Origin: Dacryopinax spathularia
Lineage: Eukaryota > Basidiomycota > Dacrymycetes > Dacrymycetales > Dacrymycetaceae
NCBI GenBank assembly: GCA_037974965.1
Contig: JBBPFI010000003.1
Coordinates: 2,170,001 to 2,234,000, forward strand
Length of the DNA: 64,000 nt
Direction: 5' to 3'
In this document: in pieces, positions 1 to 11,635 of the stretch
Layout: each line of letters opens with the position of its first letter
Numbering within the stretch: position 1 is the first letter of the stretch
The notes under the pieces: model-generated
The model's database searches: none
Told to the model about the DNA's origin: nothing
What the model saw: the letters and a program-made list of their open reading frames with translations, nothing else
Translations under genes and position numbers: made by a program

Positions 1-271
1 CTTAATGTTACTGGACTTTTGACTATTTCTTATGGATCTGGATCTTGTTCTGGGTCTGGATCTGGACTTGGGTATACGTCCTTATTCCTCCTACTCCTGC
101 GCATGCCCTGGAGCGAGGAGCAGAGCCAGCAGGCATCCACGACGGCATGTGCATGTCGAAATCCGAGACCGGGTTTCACGTCGCCCAACTTAGGAAGAGC
201 ACCGAGGGACGACTTTCACCTCATCAACAAAACATCTCATTGCGGTATCCTACCACCGTACCTCACACCGC

Positions 272-760
272 TTAGTGGTGTGCACTTGGTCGGGTCGGTC
301 TTGATGCCTTGGGCATAACCTCATCATGGAACACCTCGAAGTCCTGCGTGTGGCCGTTGCCCATGTTCACTCTGACCGTGTAGCCCTGTCATCGAGCCTG
401 GTCAGTCTGTGTCCGGCCTGAGCACAAAGAAGTAGAACGTACAGTCGCGTCCACGGCGGTGATGACCCCCCACTTGCCTGCGGCCGGACCCTCCTTGATC
501 TTCACGGTGGTTCCGATGGCCATGAGCGCGCGGGCAAGCATGTATGGCTCCTCGTCGTACAGATCGCGAGCTTCAACTTCTTGCGCCTGGCTCGATACGG
601 CCAGGGAGCGCGAGTAGAGCTCGGCGATCAGATCGGTCGTGTCGACATTGCGGAGGGAAAGGGCGGCGGATTGACCGGCAGCTCCAGATCTGAAATTGGG
701 GGCGGCAGAGACAACAGCGGCGGCGCCGACGAGGGACAGGAGAACAGCGGAGAACTTCAT
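272..760 (-). CDS. small secreted protein 1 (SH3/KOW-like), SSP1
   Basis: Two-exon gene, exons 443-760 and 272-385 with a 57-nt intron, predicted 143 residues. The start chosen is the Met-Lys-Phe giving a clean signal peptide (hydrophobic to about residue 18, cleaved after VVSA). A longer in-frame Met at 811 lies in the 5'-UTR intron region and is less likely. The mature part has an AALSLRNVDTTDLIAELYSR helix-like block, an acidic stretch, and then a small beta-rich module. That module has a KOW-like core (VKIKEGPAAGKWG), is split by the intron after VDAT, and resumes GYTVRVNMGNGHT. It ends in His-His, as do all four paralogues. There is no cysteine pattern typical of effectors. Function is unknown. 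The KOW/SH3-like resemblance is by eye only. Paralogues are SSP2-SSP4. Confidence 0.75.
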
Positions 761-798
761 GTTGACAGATGAGTTGGTTGGTGAGGTGAAAGGGGTCG

Positions 799-857
799 CT
801 TTTGAAAGCAAGATGTACGTCAGCGTTGCTCCACACTGATGTATAATAGCTGCTTAC
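799..857 (-). other. 5'-UTR intron of SSP1
   Basis: A GTAAGC donor following the conserved CCGGCGCGG-type leader (on the minus strand GCGCCGGACG|GTAAGC) and an AAAG acceptor about 38 nt before the start codon define a 59-nt intron in the leader. The same donor context, TTACCGTCCGGCGCGGTG on the plus strand, is preserved at the equivalent place in SSP2, SSP3 and SSP4. Confidence 0.55.
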
Positions 858-948
858 CGTCCGGCGCGGTGTGGTTTGGAGGGTAGTGGTTGAGGTAGAG
901 GGTGCTCTTGAAGACCAGCTTGAGGACGTCTAGGTACCTTCGAGGCGC

Positions 949-958
949 CTATAAGTAG
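949..958 (-). promoter_or_regulatory. conserved SSP promoter element, copy 1
   Basis: CTATAAGTAG (minus strand CTACTTATAG) lies 198 nt upstream of the SSP1 start codon. An identical decamer lies 194-200 nt upstream of each other SSP start. It is probably the TATA-like core element. Confidence 0.55.
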
Positions 959-1360
959 CCCAGGAGGATGCGCAAAGCAGTTTTCTGCTAGTCGTCCGAC
1001 CTCCCTTTTTTTGCCCCTTCCCGGGTAATTCTCGTAGGCTGACCATCCTAACATGTTTCAGCCGTACCTTCAGAGAAAGGTACGACATTGGCTTACCTGA
1101 TCGTATAAGGAACATCGTGCCCCGTACTAGCATTCCATACTTTTCGTGCCCCTTCCCCGGTATTTTCCGTGGGCTTACAATCCTAACATGTTTCAGCCGT
1201 CCTTCAGAAAAGTACGGCCTCGGCATGCCCGGTCGTACAAAGAAAACATTCGGCCTCATAGTAGCAGTTCATGTCCCTGCGACGCAAAGAGACTTGACGA
1301 CATATGCAGTTGGCGGTGACCGTGGCGTACCTACTTTGCGGACTTTAGTATTTATCCACA

Positions 1361-2714
1361 CGGAGGGCTTTCCCGGCCATACACGGACGGCGTTTCCCGA
1401 AGACGGACACCGCGTGCCACGCGTAATCCGCACGAGTCTGGGCATGTCGGAAAAAGCGTTTGCTCGGTCGCACAGCTCTCTTCTTAACGAACCACCGGCG
1501 TGGCCCGCATCCTCGCCGGCCTACTGCATATGGTGGATACACCTCATTTTCGTCGCTCCTCTCGCCACCTGCAAATGTGTGTATGGTTGCTGCACTTGTG
1601 ATGCGGTCCCTCGTCGCTTTCTTTCCAGCGCGATCACAGCTTCCCCGCCATTGCAATCTAGCAGTCTTGATGAAACGTTCCCTCCTTATATGCACGGCAG
1701 TGCGCTCCATCCTGGCATGTTCCAAAACCCAGTGAACCCAGCCCCGCGACTCATCCCGATTTGCATACTCGGGTTGGAGCCCTCTCAGACCCTCTTCAGG
1801 GGCCCGAATTGGTAGGCGGAAGTAGGCAGGTGAGCTGGGGCTGGGTGGGTTCGGACAGTTTGCTGCCCGCATCTCTCTGAGGAGGTGGGAGGAAGATGAG
1901 AAGAGCGATCCAAGGCGCGAGAACTGAAGGGTTGCGAAGAAACGAAAGGCATCATCGCAAGGGAAGGGGGCGTGTCGGGCGAGAGGTCCGGAGGGGGCCG
2001 CACTTTTCCTGGAGTGAGGAGAGAAGAATAACGGGAGGACGTGGCAATAGGAGGTGCACTGAGGCGGGACTGGGAGGAGATGGGCTGGATGGAGACAATG
2101 CGCCCCCGGGCGTCGGACCTTCAGTGGGACGGTGGAGGCTTTCAAGACGGAAGGGTAGCTATAGGGGGTTAGAGCTGGGGAAGGGTCGTGAGATGAAGAG
2201 CAGACCGATGGAGCGTCCTTGCATGCCGTCAAGGAAGCGAAGTGGAAATGCTGCATGAAGCCCCACTGGGACAGCTCGCCCCGTAGGCTGGAGGTTTGGC
2301 CGTTGGCGAGCGAGTGAACCAAATGTGCAAGCTAAAAGTGACCAAGGCGAGAAGGGTGGTGCCGATGGAAGTAGAGTCAGGTACCAAGATTAGAATAACG
2401 GGCCAAGTTGCTTTCGCTTGCTGCGGCCAAATACAGCACATCTGCTCCAAGACGCGTGCAGTAAGGCGGCCAGGGAATTCCAAGGGTTTCAAATGTTGGG
2501 CGCGATTGGATTGAAGGGGTATCATCGGGACTACAGGAAGCTCTTGAACGTCATGGGGAATCTGTACCAGGATCGAGCTACTTGGGGAGGAGGAAGGATG
2601 GGAAGAGAAGAGGGTCGGGTTTGACGCTGCCGGTGCCGGTGAGGGTTCCAGTGAGGTTTGGTTGGTTCAGGGTTCGGAACGGTTAGTGGGAGCTGAGCTT
2701 TCGGTCACCACCGC
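1361..2714. other. spacer between SSP units 1 and 2, no supported gene
   Basis: Long overlapping open frames exist on both strands (up to 325 codons on the minus strand, 1345-2322). They shadow one another, have no recognisable domain and lie in GC-rich low-information sequence. No gene is called. Confidence 0.4.
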
Positions 2715-3012
2715 TGTCTGGAGATTGGACTGGATATGCCTTTTCTACTTTCTGGACATGGGTATCTCAAGGAGCTGGACTTGCTATATTCTTACTTCAT
2801 CGCATGTCCAGAAGCGAAGCCAGCACGGAACGCGCGATGCGTGAAATCCCCGACCGAAATTCACCGCTGCGACCTAGGAAGAGCGTTGAAGGACAACTTC
2901 GGGGCCACTCGCGGGGCCTGGGGTGCGGCCGCGTCTAACGGGGTATGGACTGGCATATCCATCTCATCAACTGGACATCTCATTGCTAGCTGTATCCTAC
3001 TGCGCCTACCGT

Positions 3013-3515
3013 CTAATGATGGCCGCGGGAAGCGGCCGGCGGCGACGCGTCCGCGACCTCGTGGTGGAACACCTCGATATCTTGCGTGTGACCATTTCCA
3101 ACATTCACTCTGACCGTGTAGCCCTGCATACAGGTCAGCCCAGGTCCAGCCAGCCTATTGAAAAACTCAGCCCGGGCTGAGAACTTGAACGTACAGTCGC
3201 GTCCACAGCAACGATATGCCCGAACCTGTTCCTGGCTGGCCCTGCCAAGATCCGGACGAAGGTGTTCACCCGCAGGGCACGGGCGGCGAGGTATGAGCCC
3301 GACGAGTCATCGTCGTCGAGAGCGCGGGCTTGGACTTGTTGTTCCTGATTCGATACGGCGGCGGAGCGCGAGTAGAGCTCGGCGATGAGCTCGGTTGTGT
3401 CGACGTCGCGCAGGGAAAGCGCCGCGGTTTGACCGGCAGCTCCGGACCGCATGCTGGGTGCGGCTGAGACGACGGCGGCGGCGCTGACGAGTGTGAGGAG
3501 AACAGCGAATTTCAT
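3013..3515 (-). CDS. small secreted protein 2 (SH3/KOW-like), SSP2
   Basis: Two exons, 3195-3515 and 3013-3123, with a 71-nt intron at the same position as in SSP1 (after VDAT), predicted 143 residues. The signal peptide is MKFAVLLTLVSAAAVVSA. The LSLRDVDTTELIAELYSRS block is followed by an Asp/Ser-rich linker (DDDDSSG), a KOW-like core (VRILAGPARNRFG), GYTVRVNVGNGHT in exon 2, and a C-terminal GHH. It is one of the more diverged copies in the linker and in the KOW-like loop, where SSP3 and SSP4 keep GKVGQI. Function is unknown and secretion is inferred from the N terminus. Its 5'-UTR intron donor is at about 3608, within the TTACCGTCCGGCGCGG leader motif. Confidence 0.75.
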
Positions 3516-3699
3516 GTTGACAGATGAGGTTGGTGAGGTTAAAGGGGTTGCTGCTGGAAAGGTCCGACTCGTGAGTCGTGCAGCACCGTTGTTTGGTAGA
3601 GGCTTACCGTCCGGCGCGGTGGTGGAAAGGTGGAACGAGTGGTTGAGGTAGAGGGGATTTGAAGACCAGCTTGGGGAGTTGGAAGTAGGTCTGAATCCC

Positions 3700-3709
3700 C
3701 TATAAGTAG
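3700..3709 (-). promoter_or_regulatory. conserved SSP promoter element, copy 2
   Basis: CTATAAGTAG on the plus strand, 194 nt upstream of the SSP2 start codon, matching the other three copies. Confidence 0.55.
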
Positions 3710-4280
3710 CCCTCAGAAAGCGCACGGACCAACCTCCTGGACTTCTTCTGGTTTCTTCCTCACTATTCCTAGAAATTCCCCGACCCGTTGACCCCTCCGT
3801 TTCAGGAAACCCGGCCGTCTATGGGGCGTTACTGCGATAGAGAATGTATGCCCCACGAATACGTTCGAAACGCTTATCAATCAACTTCCCACCCTGGCAT
3901 GTGGACCTCTTCATCTCGGAAAGCTCGGATAATTGGGTTAAAACCGAATATGGCATCTTCCCCCCGGCTAATGTTTCATCGCCCTGCGGGATATGCAACT
4001 GGTCATCGGAACCGCTCGCCCTACCGTGGAGGAGAGGCAAGGAAAATTGAGGTGGGTGTCCGGACATCTTTTTTTCCGCACCGAGCTATTAGTCATCTAC
4101 CTGTCAGTCGACATGTTGAATTTTCCGTTTCAGGCAAGTCCGGAAGCGGGTTTACGATGGAACCAGACATTGTGCGCATGCTGGTGTTTCATATCCCTGC
4201 AACGCATGGACAGTGCGCGACGGGGCGACCGGCGCATTTAGCAGTGAACCTACCATTGCTAAGTCTGGTATTCGCATGAG

Positions 4281-6370
4281 ACGATTTTCCGTGGAACAAA
4301 ATCGATTGTACAATTCAGTACTCCACAGGCTTCTATTACGTTACTGAAGATCAGACATGCTGTGCTGTGGGAAACTATGCTATCGCGCTCTCCTTCTCAC
4401 AGCCACTCGCGCTGTCCTCGCCCTCACCATGATACCCATCGTCCAAAAAGGGGTTGCACCTCAGCTTCTTCTCCCCTTTCACCTGTTGTAAACACCACCG
4501 GATGGAGGCGAGAAATGTACGGACGAGGTAGCAAGAGGAGGGTCGGCACCCGTTCCTCCTCTTCGTCGCAGGAGGGCAAACCAGACTGTCTGAGCGACCA
4601 ACCGCGGGCCGTCTCGTCGTAACCGCACCTTGTAGCCGCCGTGGAGTTTCATATTGATGCTGGCTGAGATTGTGGTGTTCCCCTTCCGGGTTCCTTCTTT
4701 TTGATGTGGGAAGGCGGTGGGCTCCTGCGCTTTTGGTTAGGGTCGATCACACGGGCTGTGTGACCGAGTTGCAATTGGTACCCGCCACTGTATTCACGCT
4801 GTACTAGACTACTAGTCCTCCTCTTTCCACCTTTCCCTCACTTCACTCGATCAAGAGCTCAAGCACCACGTAACAGTCCTCATTACTTGCCTCGCCTCCT
4901 TCAGCTGGAGTCCAGCCCCATGATGCTAGGCCATGTAGCGGGCTCAGGCCAAACGCCTTCCGTAGACGAAAATTCTCTTGCGTATCGCACCGCTGCCCTT
5001 CACAATCTCAGTGTCCTCTCTCTCTACGCGTTCCGCCCGGAGCTTGGGTGCTGCTGTTACTCGTGGCAATCGCCCCCAGTTCCATTCTGACCTGACTGCT
5101 CACAGTCCCACAGTCCCAGCGGTCCTGGGCCGCAGCCCGCCCCTACAGGTTTCCCGCTACCATTAACATGACAGTTCGCACTTCTGCTCAAGGCCGAAGC
5201 TCGAAGAACACCGCACAGATAATGACCGCTACAGACCGAGAGGAGGGCACGTTCTGAAGTATCAATTGCGTCTATTATCTCCGTCGGTGAATGGGAACTG
5301 GACGATCACCGCCGACCGCAACCCATTTCGTCGTGTTCTTGCGCGACACATACGCTCTCACGACCATTAGCCGACCGCAGAGGATCGCTACCATCACCCG
5401 ACGGTCACTCTTTGTTGATATCGGGTTTCTCAGTATAGTGCAGTAGTTCCTACATAGGCACACTGCCGTTGTCCTTCCCTCACAGGCGGGTTCGCATTTC
5501 TTTCGAACATTCTACTAATCGGCTTCGAATCTCTAACTGTCATCGCAAACCTTGCTACTGCTCTAGTGACTATCGAGATGTGGTTCGAGCGTTTATCGGG
5601 CTCTGCATGTCGTAAGTCCAGCTCCAGCCCTTTCCACGGAAGATCCACCGAATTGATCCGGTGCCCCACGCATATCTCTTTCCAGAAATGGAAACCCAAA
5701 GTTCTGTTGTGCAAAAAAAGAAGTTGTGCGTAGCTCCAATCAACTCTACGCCTCATTCTTACTAGATCCGACGTCAAGTCCGGCGCCCGTACTTTCGACA
5801 GGGTAAACAATCGCTAGAAAGCGCACGCAGTAAGCCAACAAGCTCCAGACACATACGCGCCTCCCTTCTGCCCAGAAAATATATGCGCGCGGACGCGTTG
5901 TCCGCCACAGACGTCAGTTCCCTGCCTCGCCCCGGAAGGAATGGAAGGCTTCCCATTACGCCGAGCTTCGGGACGAGGCACAAGGGCCGGGGGCGTGCCT
6001 GGAATGTTTAGCGTGGGATCCTTCTATCCCTGGGCCGCCTGCCACCGTTAGCGCTGTCAATAATGTCAATGCGTGGTCGGTTGGTTCCGCACAGTAATAA
6101 TGAACTGTCGGGACGATGGGCGGCGCTTTTTGCTTGCTTATGCTTGTTTGCCGGCGGCGGTCAGCTGCCGGAAATTTGCCGTTTCTCCGGAATATTGGTT
6201 GACAGCTGCGCATCGACCGGTTATTGCAGAGTTACTTTAGCGTTTCTGTCAGTAAGACCAATTAACTATGACCGTTAATATTCCTGGTAGCCTCTAGTCC
6301 GGATATAGTGCATGTGGATATCGGACAGTGATGTCTCATGAGCGAAATTGAGTTGAGATCCCCGCTGCGC
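4281..6370. other. 2.1-kb stretch without supported gene
   Basis: Only short frames, none with a recognisable domain or a plausible exon chain. It separates SSP unit 2 from the acyltransferase gene, whose 3' end is at 6371. Confidence 0.4.
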
Positions 6371-8477
6371 TTACAGCCCGATTAGGAGTTCCTCTGAACT
6401 CCGCCTGAGCTCGCTCCAAAACCTCTCCATCGTCCCTTCCTCGAAGCCGTTCTCGTCATAGGCCATGTGCAGCCACATCCGTCCCGCAAAGGTATGCGCC
6501 AAGAGGAGTATGCCGCCCGGCTTTTGCCGGCTGGCTGTGGCCACATCGAGGAGGGTGATTTCTGGGTATTCGGAGGCGAGGTAGACCTTGTCCAGGTTGC
6601 CCATTAGGGAGATTCCCATTAGTGCTTTGCTCGGTGCTGGTTCAGAGCGTGGTGCGAGAGCCTCGAGTGCGTCCGAAGGTGGCGACAGCAGTAGTGCCGA
6701 CTGCCCGTACTTCGCAGTTGCCGGAGAAGCCGTGTCTAGCGCGAATGTCCGACCTGCTCGCTCGGCCCGCTGTGCGCCCATCATCCGCGCCCGATGGACG
6801 AGGAATTTAGACTGTGTGATGCGTGCAATCTGGTCCCTCGCCGAGCGGGTACGTTCCCAGAACGAGCCTTCCGGAGCGTGCCGTTGTTTGCCGCACGGCG
6901 CCGCTGCCGAGCTCGGAAGGAAGGAGGGGAGGACGATGTTGAAGTATGTGAGTGCGACGAACCAGTATGACATGGATTTCTCCAGTTCTGGCGTCGAAAA
7001 TTGGAAGTATGGCCGTAGGCTCAGAGCAGTGTAATTCATTCTGCTTTTAGGTAAGCCTGCCCTCCCAAACGCAAAACAAGAGAAACGCATACATAGGCAG
7101 CTCAAACCCTTTGTGCAGCATTCTTGCCCAGGCAACATCCACCAGCGCGAACACGGCATGGTTGGCACTGACGCCACGCTCCTTACATCTTTGGAGAATC
7201 CGTCTGGTCTGCTCCACGGAGAAACCACGTTCGAGGAGAATGGTACGCATCGGACCGCGTTGTTTTCTGGGTAGGACATGCCCGCCGACCTCCCGTGCTT
7301 GAGATTGCAGATAGTTGACTTGTGCTGCTGCTCGTGCGAGTTTCTTCTCCGGAGGAAGAGCCAGGAGCGCCTCTACCGGAAGGGGAAGCCTGGTATCCTA
7401 CCACCGCATTTCAGTGCCTGACACTGCAGAACCTACTAAAGAAGGCAAGTTACCCATCGTCCTTCCATCCCCTTCAAGTCCTGCTCCAGAGCATGCAACA
7501 GCTCGCCAGTCCGCTGCGGGGAAGCTAGCAGCACGAGCAAGTCATGCGCCGACTGATGGAGAGGTAGTGCATCGCCCGAGAAATGGGGCGCGCAGAGGTA
7601 CAAGTCATACGACTGCCTCGCTTCTTCCGCAGGCGCTCGCGGAGTCACGCCATTCGGTACGGGCTTGCCGTCGGATACTGCCTCATGACTTCGCGAAGAA
7701 GAAGGTACGATCGTGAGTCGGCTGATGCAGGTATCGTCCAGCGCCCTAGGACCGTTCATGTACCTGTCGATCCACTCGGATTTGCTGCATTGCTCGAATG
7801 TCAGCCTCCGACGGGCAGCCTCTAGGAGTTCTTCCTTGTTCCCAGGAACGGTGAAGCTGCATCAAACAGAATTTCTCATCAGCTTCCCCGCATGGGGTGG
7901 ATAGGAGAAGGAAGGACTGTACCTGAAGTAAGGCTCTTGGTGTGCTGCCAGCTCATCGTCTCCCTCTCCGTTCGGATCGGGCAGTACAACGCTTGATAGG
8001 AGCAGAGGATGCCTCAGCAGCAGGGTGCTCCATGCGATCAACATTCGCTCGCGCGCAAGCAAAGAGGGGGGTGCGATGAACGCGATGTGCAGAAACCTGT
8101 TTATTCCAGGAGCAACGGCCGAGGAAGCGAGCAGTGGTGGTCAGTGGGATAGCGGGAGATGCGGCCGGATATAGAGGGAATGTTCCCAATTTTGGTGTGC
8201 GGGCCAAAAGGCGAATTTCGGGAATAAGCAGAACAATCGAGAATATGAACAATGCGGACAATGCGGAAAATTCGAGAAAATCACAACAATCCGATTAGTA
8301 ACCCTTTGCCTAGTACGCAAAGAAAGGCACGCACATATCACCCACGCCTGTATGCGAATACGCGTGGAACGCATACTCGCTATCCCCTAGCGGTCGGGTC
8401 CAGGTTTCCTGCTCCTGCTCCCGCGCCGCGCCGAGCGCATTCGTGGAAGTAGAAGTGGAAGTCCGCGTCCAGGCCAT
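6371..8477 (-). CDS. condensation-domain-type acyltransferase
   Basis: Five exons (8335-8477, 7923-8096, 7454-7856, 7093-7397, 6371-7040) sum to 1,695 nt and encode 564 residues, with all junction phases consistent. The HxxxD active-site motif reads HFSGD at residues 197-201 in a CAPHFSGDALPLH context. The N terminus has the WTRPLG...YAFHAYSHTGVGD layout, and a later stretch NYTALSLRPYFQF resembles the NLRP region of the fungal alcohol O-acetyltransferase / NRPS condensation superfamily. These enzymes move an acyl group from CoA or a carrier to an alcohol or amine, and the substrate here is unknown. It lies 3.2 kb from the divergently transcribed adenylation protein, so the two may share a pathway. 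The exact acceptor of exon 5 could shift by 3 nt. Superfamily assignment is fairly sure, subfamily is not. Confidence 0.75.
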
Positions 8478-11400
8478 CGTTGGAATGTAGGTGGACAGAA
8501 TGTGTCGACAGTTGTGGAAGGTTAAGATCCGTGTATTCAGGACGTGGATGTACGCTCAGGCTGGGTACTGTATTGTCCCAATGAGTGGGTATATCCAGCT
8601 GGCAGCTGGCAGCTGTGGCGGTCCAGATCCCCTCGCGCCAGGAAGCGCGTAAGGATAAGCAGGTCAAGCGTTTAGAGTGAAAGCGAGCTAAGCCGATTGC
8701 AGTCACCAGCTTTTGAGCCGTGTGTTCGACAATAATGCCAGCAGGACAAAGGATGTCAGAAGTAGCTCGAGGATGGAGCCGCGGGTCCCTGGTACGCTTG
8801 CTAGCCTTGCTGCTGGTGTTGGTGCTGGTGGAGATGTTCGGCTGCGAGTTCGGCTGCTGGTCGGTGCCGCCTTTTTGGATGGAGGGGCTGGGGTGAGCGC
8901 CAAGCTGTATGCTGTTGGTGGGCGTGTTGGTCCGCTGACTCCTCCTCGCGCTCGCTGTAAGGAACGGCGACGTACTCCACTGCTTGGCTGGTTCACTGCC
9001 CGACAGAAATTGGTTGATGCAGGGCAGGAGGCGGCTCGTATGACTCCCGTCAATTGTAGACTTGTTAGACCTTGGTTTGGGATGGTGTTGGAGGTCTGTG
9101 TGGCCTGGACAGGAAATGTAGCAAATATTGATCCTGGAGTCTATTGCGCTAGTGTTGGATGATGAATCGAGGGTTTGGTTGGACGTGTCAATGTGCCTGC
9201 ATGATCAATAAGGATCAGATGAGATCAATGGGGAGCACGGGACCCTTGTCTGACTCTTATGGGCTAGTACAGCACTTAGCGCAACTCGGTTTGGCGGTTC
9301 GATTTGAACATCGAGCACTGGATCTCCCTTTGCAGCCAGCAGTTTCTGAACGAGTTCCGAGTGAACTGGAGGAAAAGTTTCGCCAGTTGTTGGGGGGAAA
9401 TGATGGTCACACGAGCTGTTGCACTGCAAGCGTTGAGACCGCAGGTGATGTTGGCCGCAGCCGCCGGCAACGGACACCCATGACATCAGCGTTCATCTCG
9501 CTTTTTTGACCCTTGCGGGTTGTGCCACACCGCCGTCAGCGATCCCTGAATCAACTTTGGGCTGGAGGTCGCACGTCAAGCTTCCGGTGGTTAACCGGCC
9601 GCAGCCTATTGCGGCTAAATGTTGGTTATGCAACAGATGCGTTTGGATGCTGTAACAAGTTGCTGTCTGGCTCGAACAATTCATTCCTAGGAAACGGGTT
9701 GTAGGCACTGATGTCTGATTCGTCTCATACTGATTCATCGTTGTATTCTGTTAGTATCTCAACGACGTGTCGCGCCCATAGATTGGAGCAGCTGATGCCC
9801 AGCCCGGCGGTAGAGTCAAGAGGAGAACAGCGGGCCGAAACGATGCTGACGGTTGCTGACACTTGTCTCGAAGAGCCTTACGCAAGTCGGATGATCGTCA
9901 GGCCACGTGCTGTCAATCAGGAACCAAACGACGCAGGGCGACCTTTCAAGCGGGAAGTTGTTCGAGTCCGCTTGCTTCCGCCTGATCCCGGCGCCCGATC
10001 CAATATACTAAGTTTGGTTCCTATCCTGGGCGCTAAGTTTGGCAACAAGGGACACGGCAGAGACCCCGGAGAAACATAGCAAGGGGTCCTCGTTTTCGCC
10101 ACTAACGGCAGACGGTGACGGTGCGGCGCAACGGAGGACCCTGAACTGAGAATGAGCGTTCCGCCGCAGAACGTTACGAACCCAACCCATTTTTGTGTGC
10201 TGTGTCCGCACGACTTTCGATGGAAACGCTAAGGACGGAGCCGCGGAGAATGGTGGTTACTGCCGACTTCGAAGACGGTTTGGAAGGTTCTGATTACTTT
10301 CGGACATGGCTTCTCGATTCGCGCTTCTTTGGCTCAAGGGGAAGGTTCCTGGTCCAGAACAGGGCAGGAACGGCAGAACCACGTCCGCACAGGAAATGAA
10401 CGACAAATGAAGGTTGGATGACCGGCCGCCTTGGCTGTCCACTAGGCTGCTGCATATGGCGGTGGCGGCCGTGCATGCGACTTGCGTGGAGGACAGGTGA
10501 AGGGGAAGGAGGAGGGGAACAATCAACTTCTCCTTGGCACGCTTCGCCGCAACTCGGCTCGCTTTGTGCTCGCAGGTCGCAACCGCATCATCCCTCTGCC
10601 CCTTTGCCTAAACTCTGTGCTATCCGCGACCGGCAACCCGCAAAGCGCCGAAGACATTGCCCAACCCGTTTGGTCGGACCCGATATACACGGCCAGGCGC
10701 TGTCTACGCGCGCTATAACTGCCCACCGTGTACGAGACACCTACCACGAGCAACAACATTCCAGTCCCCCTTCCGCCTGCGTCGGGCCCGGACCTCTGGA
10801 CCTCTGAATCTATCTGGACAACAACACAACCTTCGCAGTACGAGCTACGAAGCCCTTGTCTGGCAGTCTCAAAAGGCACATAGCAGCACATACCGGCATT
10901 CTCGGATCGCGCGCGAGACATTCCAGCCGCCCGGCTCGCATTGTCGCAGACCAGCAAGCCATCTCCCCGTCATCGCCGCCCTCGGTCTGAACCCCGCTTC
11001 AACGGCAGTCGCAGCGGTTGTAGCAAGGGAGCTAGAGATCGACCAAAATTATATCGCCCACGTGAGTGTCTGATTCACCCTGGCCCTGCTGGGCAGGGAT
11101 ACGGGCAGTGAGCTGACGTTGATCCAGATCCTTGCTGCGTGCCGACTCAAGGTGTCTCGCCTGTACCTGCGCATCCGACCACGCTACCCTGAGCCTTAGC
11201 AGCGTCATCGAGCGAGAATCTGCCTGCTATCCCCAGATAGGAAGCAAGGGGCAGGGGACATCGGCAGGATCGGGTATGGCTGGGCATTCCTAGCTTTGCA
11301 TTCCATTCTCGTTCTCATACACCCCGTCACTCGACCAGCCACCCCCGAAGTAGCGGAAGCCGCGTCAGTTCCCGCCCATACCGAACATACCGGGCCATAC

Positions 11401-11635
11401 CGTACCGATCTAACGGGCATACCGCGAATTCTTGGGATTCCCACGACAGGGTCGGGTTCCTCGCCTGCACCGCACGCACAACGAATTGCAGCACGGACAA
11501 TAGCGGCGAGGGGACGACTACTTATTCGCCGCTGTTTGCAATACCCTCTCCTCCATCTCGCTCGCTGTCTCTGCCCCGTCATCCTCTCCCTCTGCTCGGC
11601 TCTACGTCTTATACACGCGAAAAGGAAGAGCGAGG
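8478..11635. other. 3.2-kb divergent intergenic region
   Basis: Between the acyltransferase start (minus) and the adenylation-protein start (plus). Frames up to 149 codons exist on both strands but none shows a domain, a signal peptide or a coherent exon series. It contains the two promoters, and a diverged or unrecognised gene cannot be excluded. Confidence 0.4.

Larger units (their letters stand above)
1..1360 (-). repeat. SSP repeat unit 1
   Basis: Copy 1 of a repeated unit that also occurs at about 2715-4280, 19245-20960 and 22440-24120, always in the same orientation. Shared parts, read on the plus strand, are a 3' flank with a CACCTCATCAAC...CATCTCATTGC block (about 207-243 here), the secreted-protein gene, the CTATAAGTAG element, and an upstream stretch with recurring ATCCTAACATGTTTCAG-like blocks (about 1046 and 1181). 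Homology with copy 2 extends left into the SSP 3' flank, including a CTTAGGAAGAGC-type block near 188. The left boundary may lie outside the window. Confidence 0.7.
2715..4280 (-). repeat. SSP repeat unit 2
   Basis: Copy 2 of the SSP unit. The 3' flank matches copy 1, including the CCTAGGAAGAGC block near 2872 and CATCTCATTGCTAGC near 2981. Upstream are blocks matching copies 3 and 4, such as GACATGTTGA...CCGTTTCAGG (about 4111-4134) and GTGTTTCATATCCCTGCAACGCATGG (about 4185-4210), which recurs nearly unchanged near 23870. Confidence 0.7.

Noticed and set aside
1345-2322. 325-codon minus-strand open frame overlapping a 232-codon plus-strand frame
   Set aside because: Both frames are open in the same GC-rich DNA, neither has a domain or signal peptide, and part lies in the upstream region shared by the SSP units. 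Chance is more likely.
8713-9162. 149-codon plus-strand and 116-codon minus-strand frames
   Set aside because: Mutual shadows in Gly/Val- and Ser/Pro-rich low-complexity sequence without domain evidence.
9940-9990. TGTTCGAGTCC resembling a tRNA B box
   Set aside because: No A box, no acceptor stem and no cloverleaf could be placed around it.
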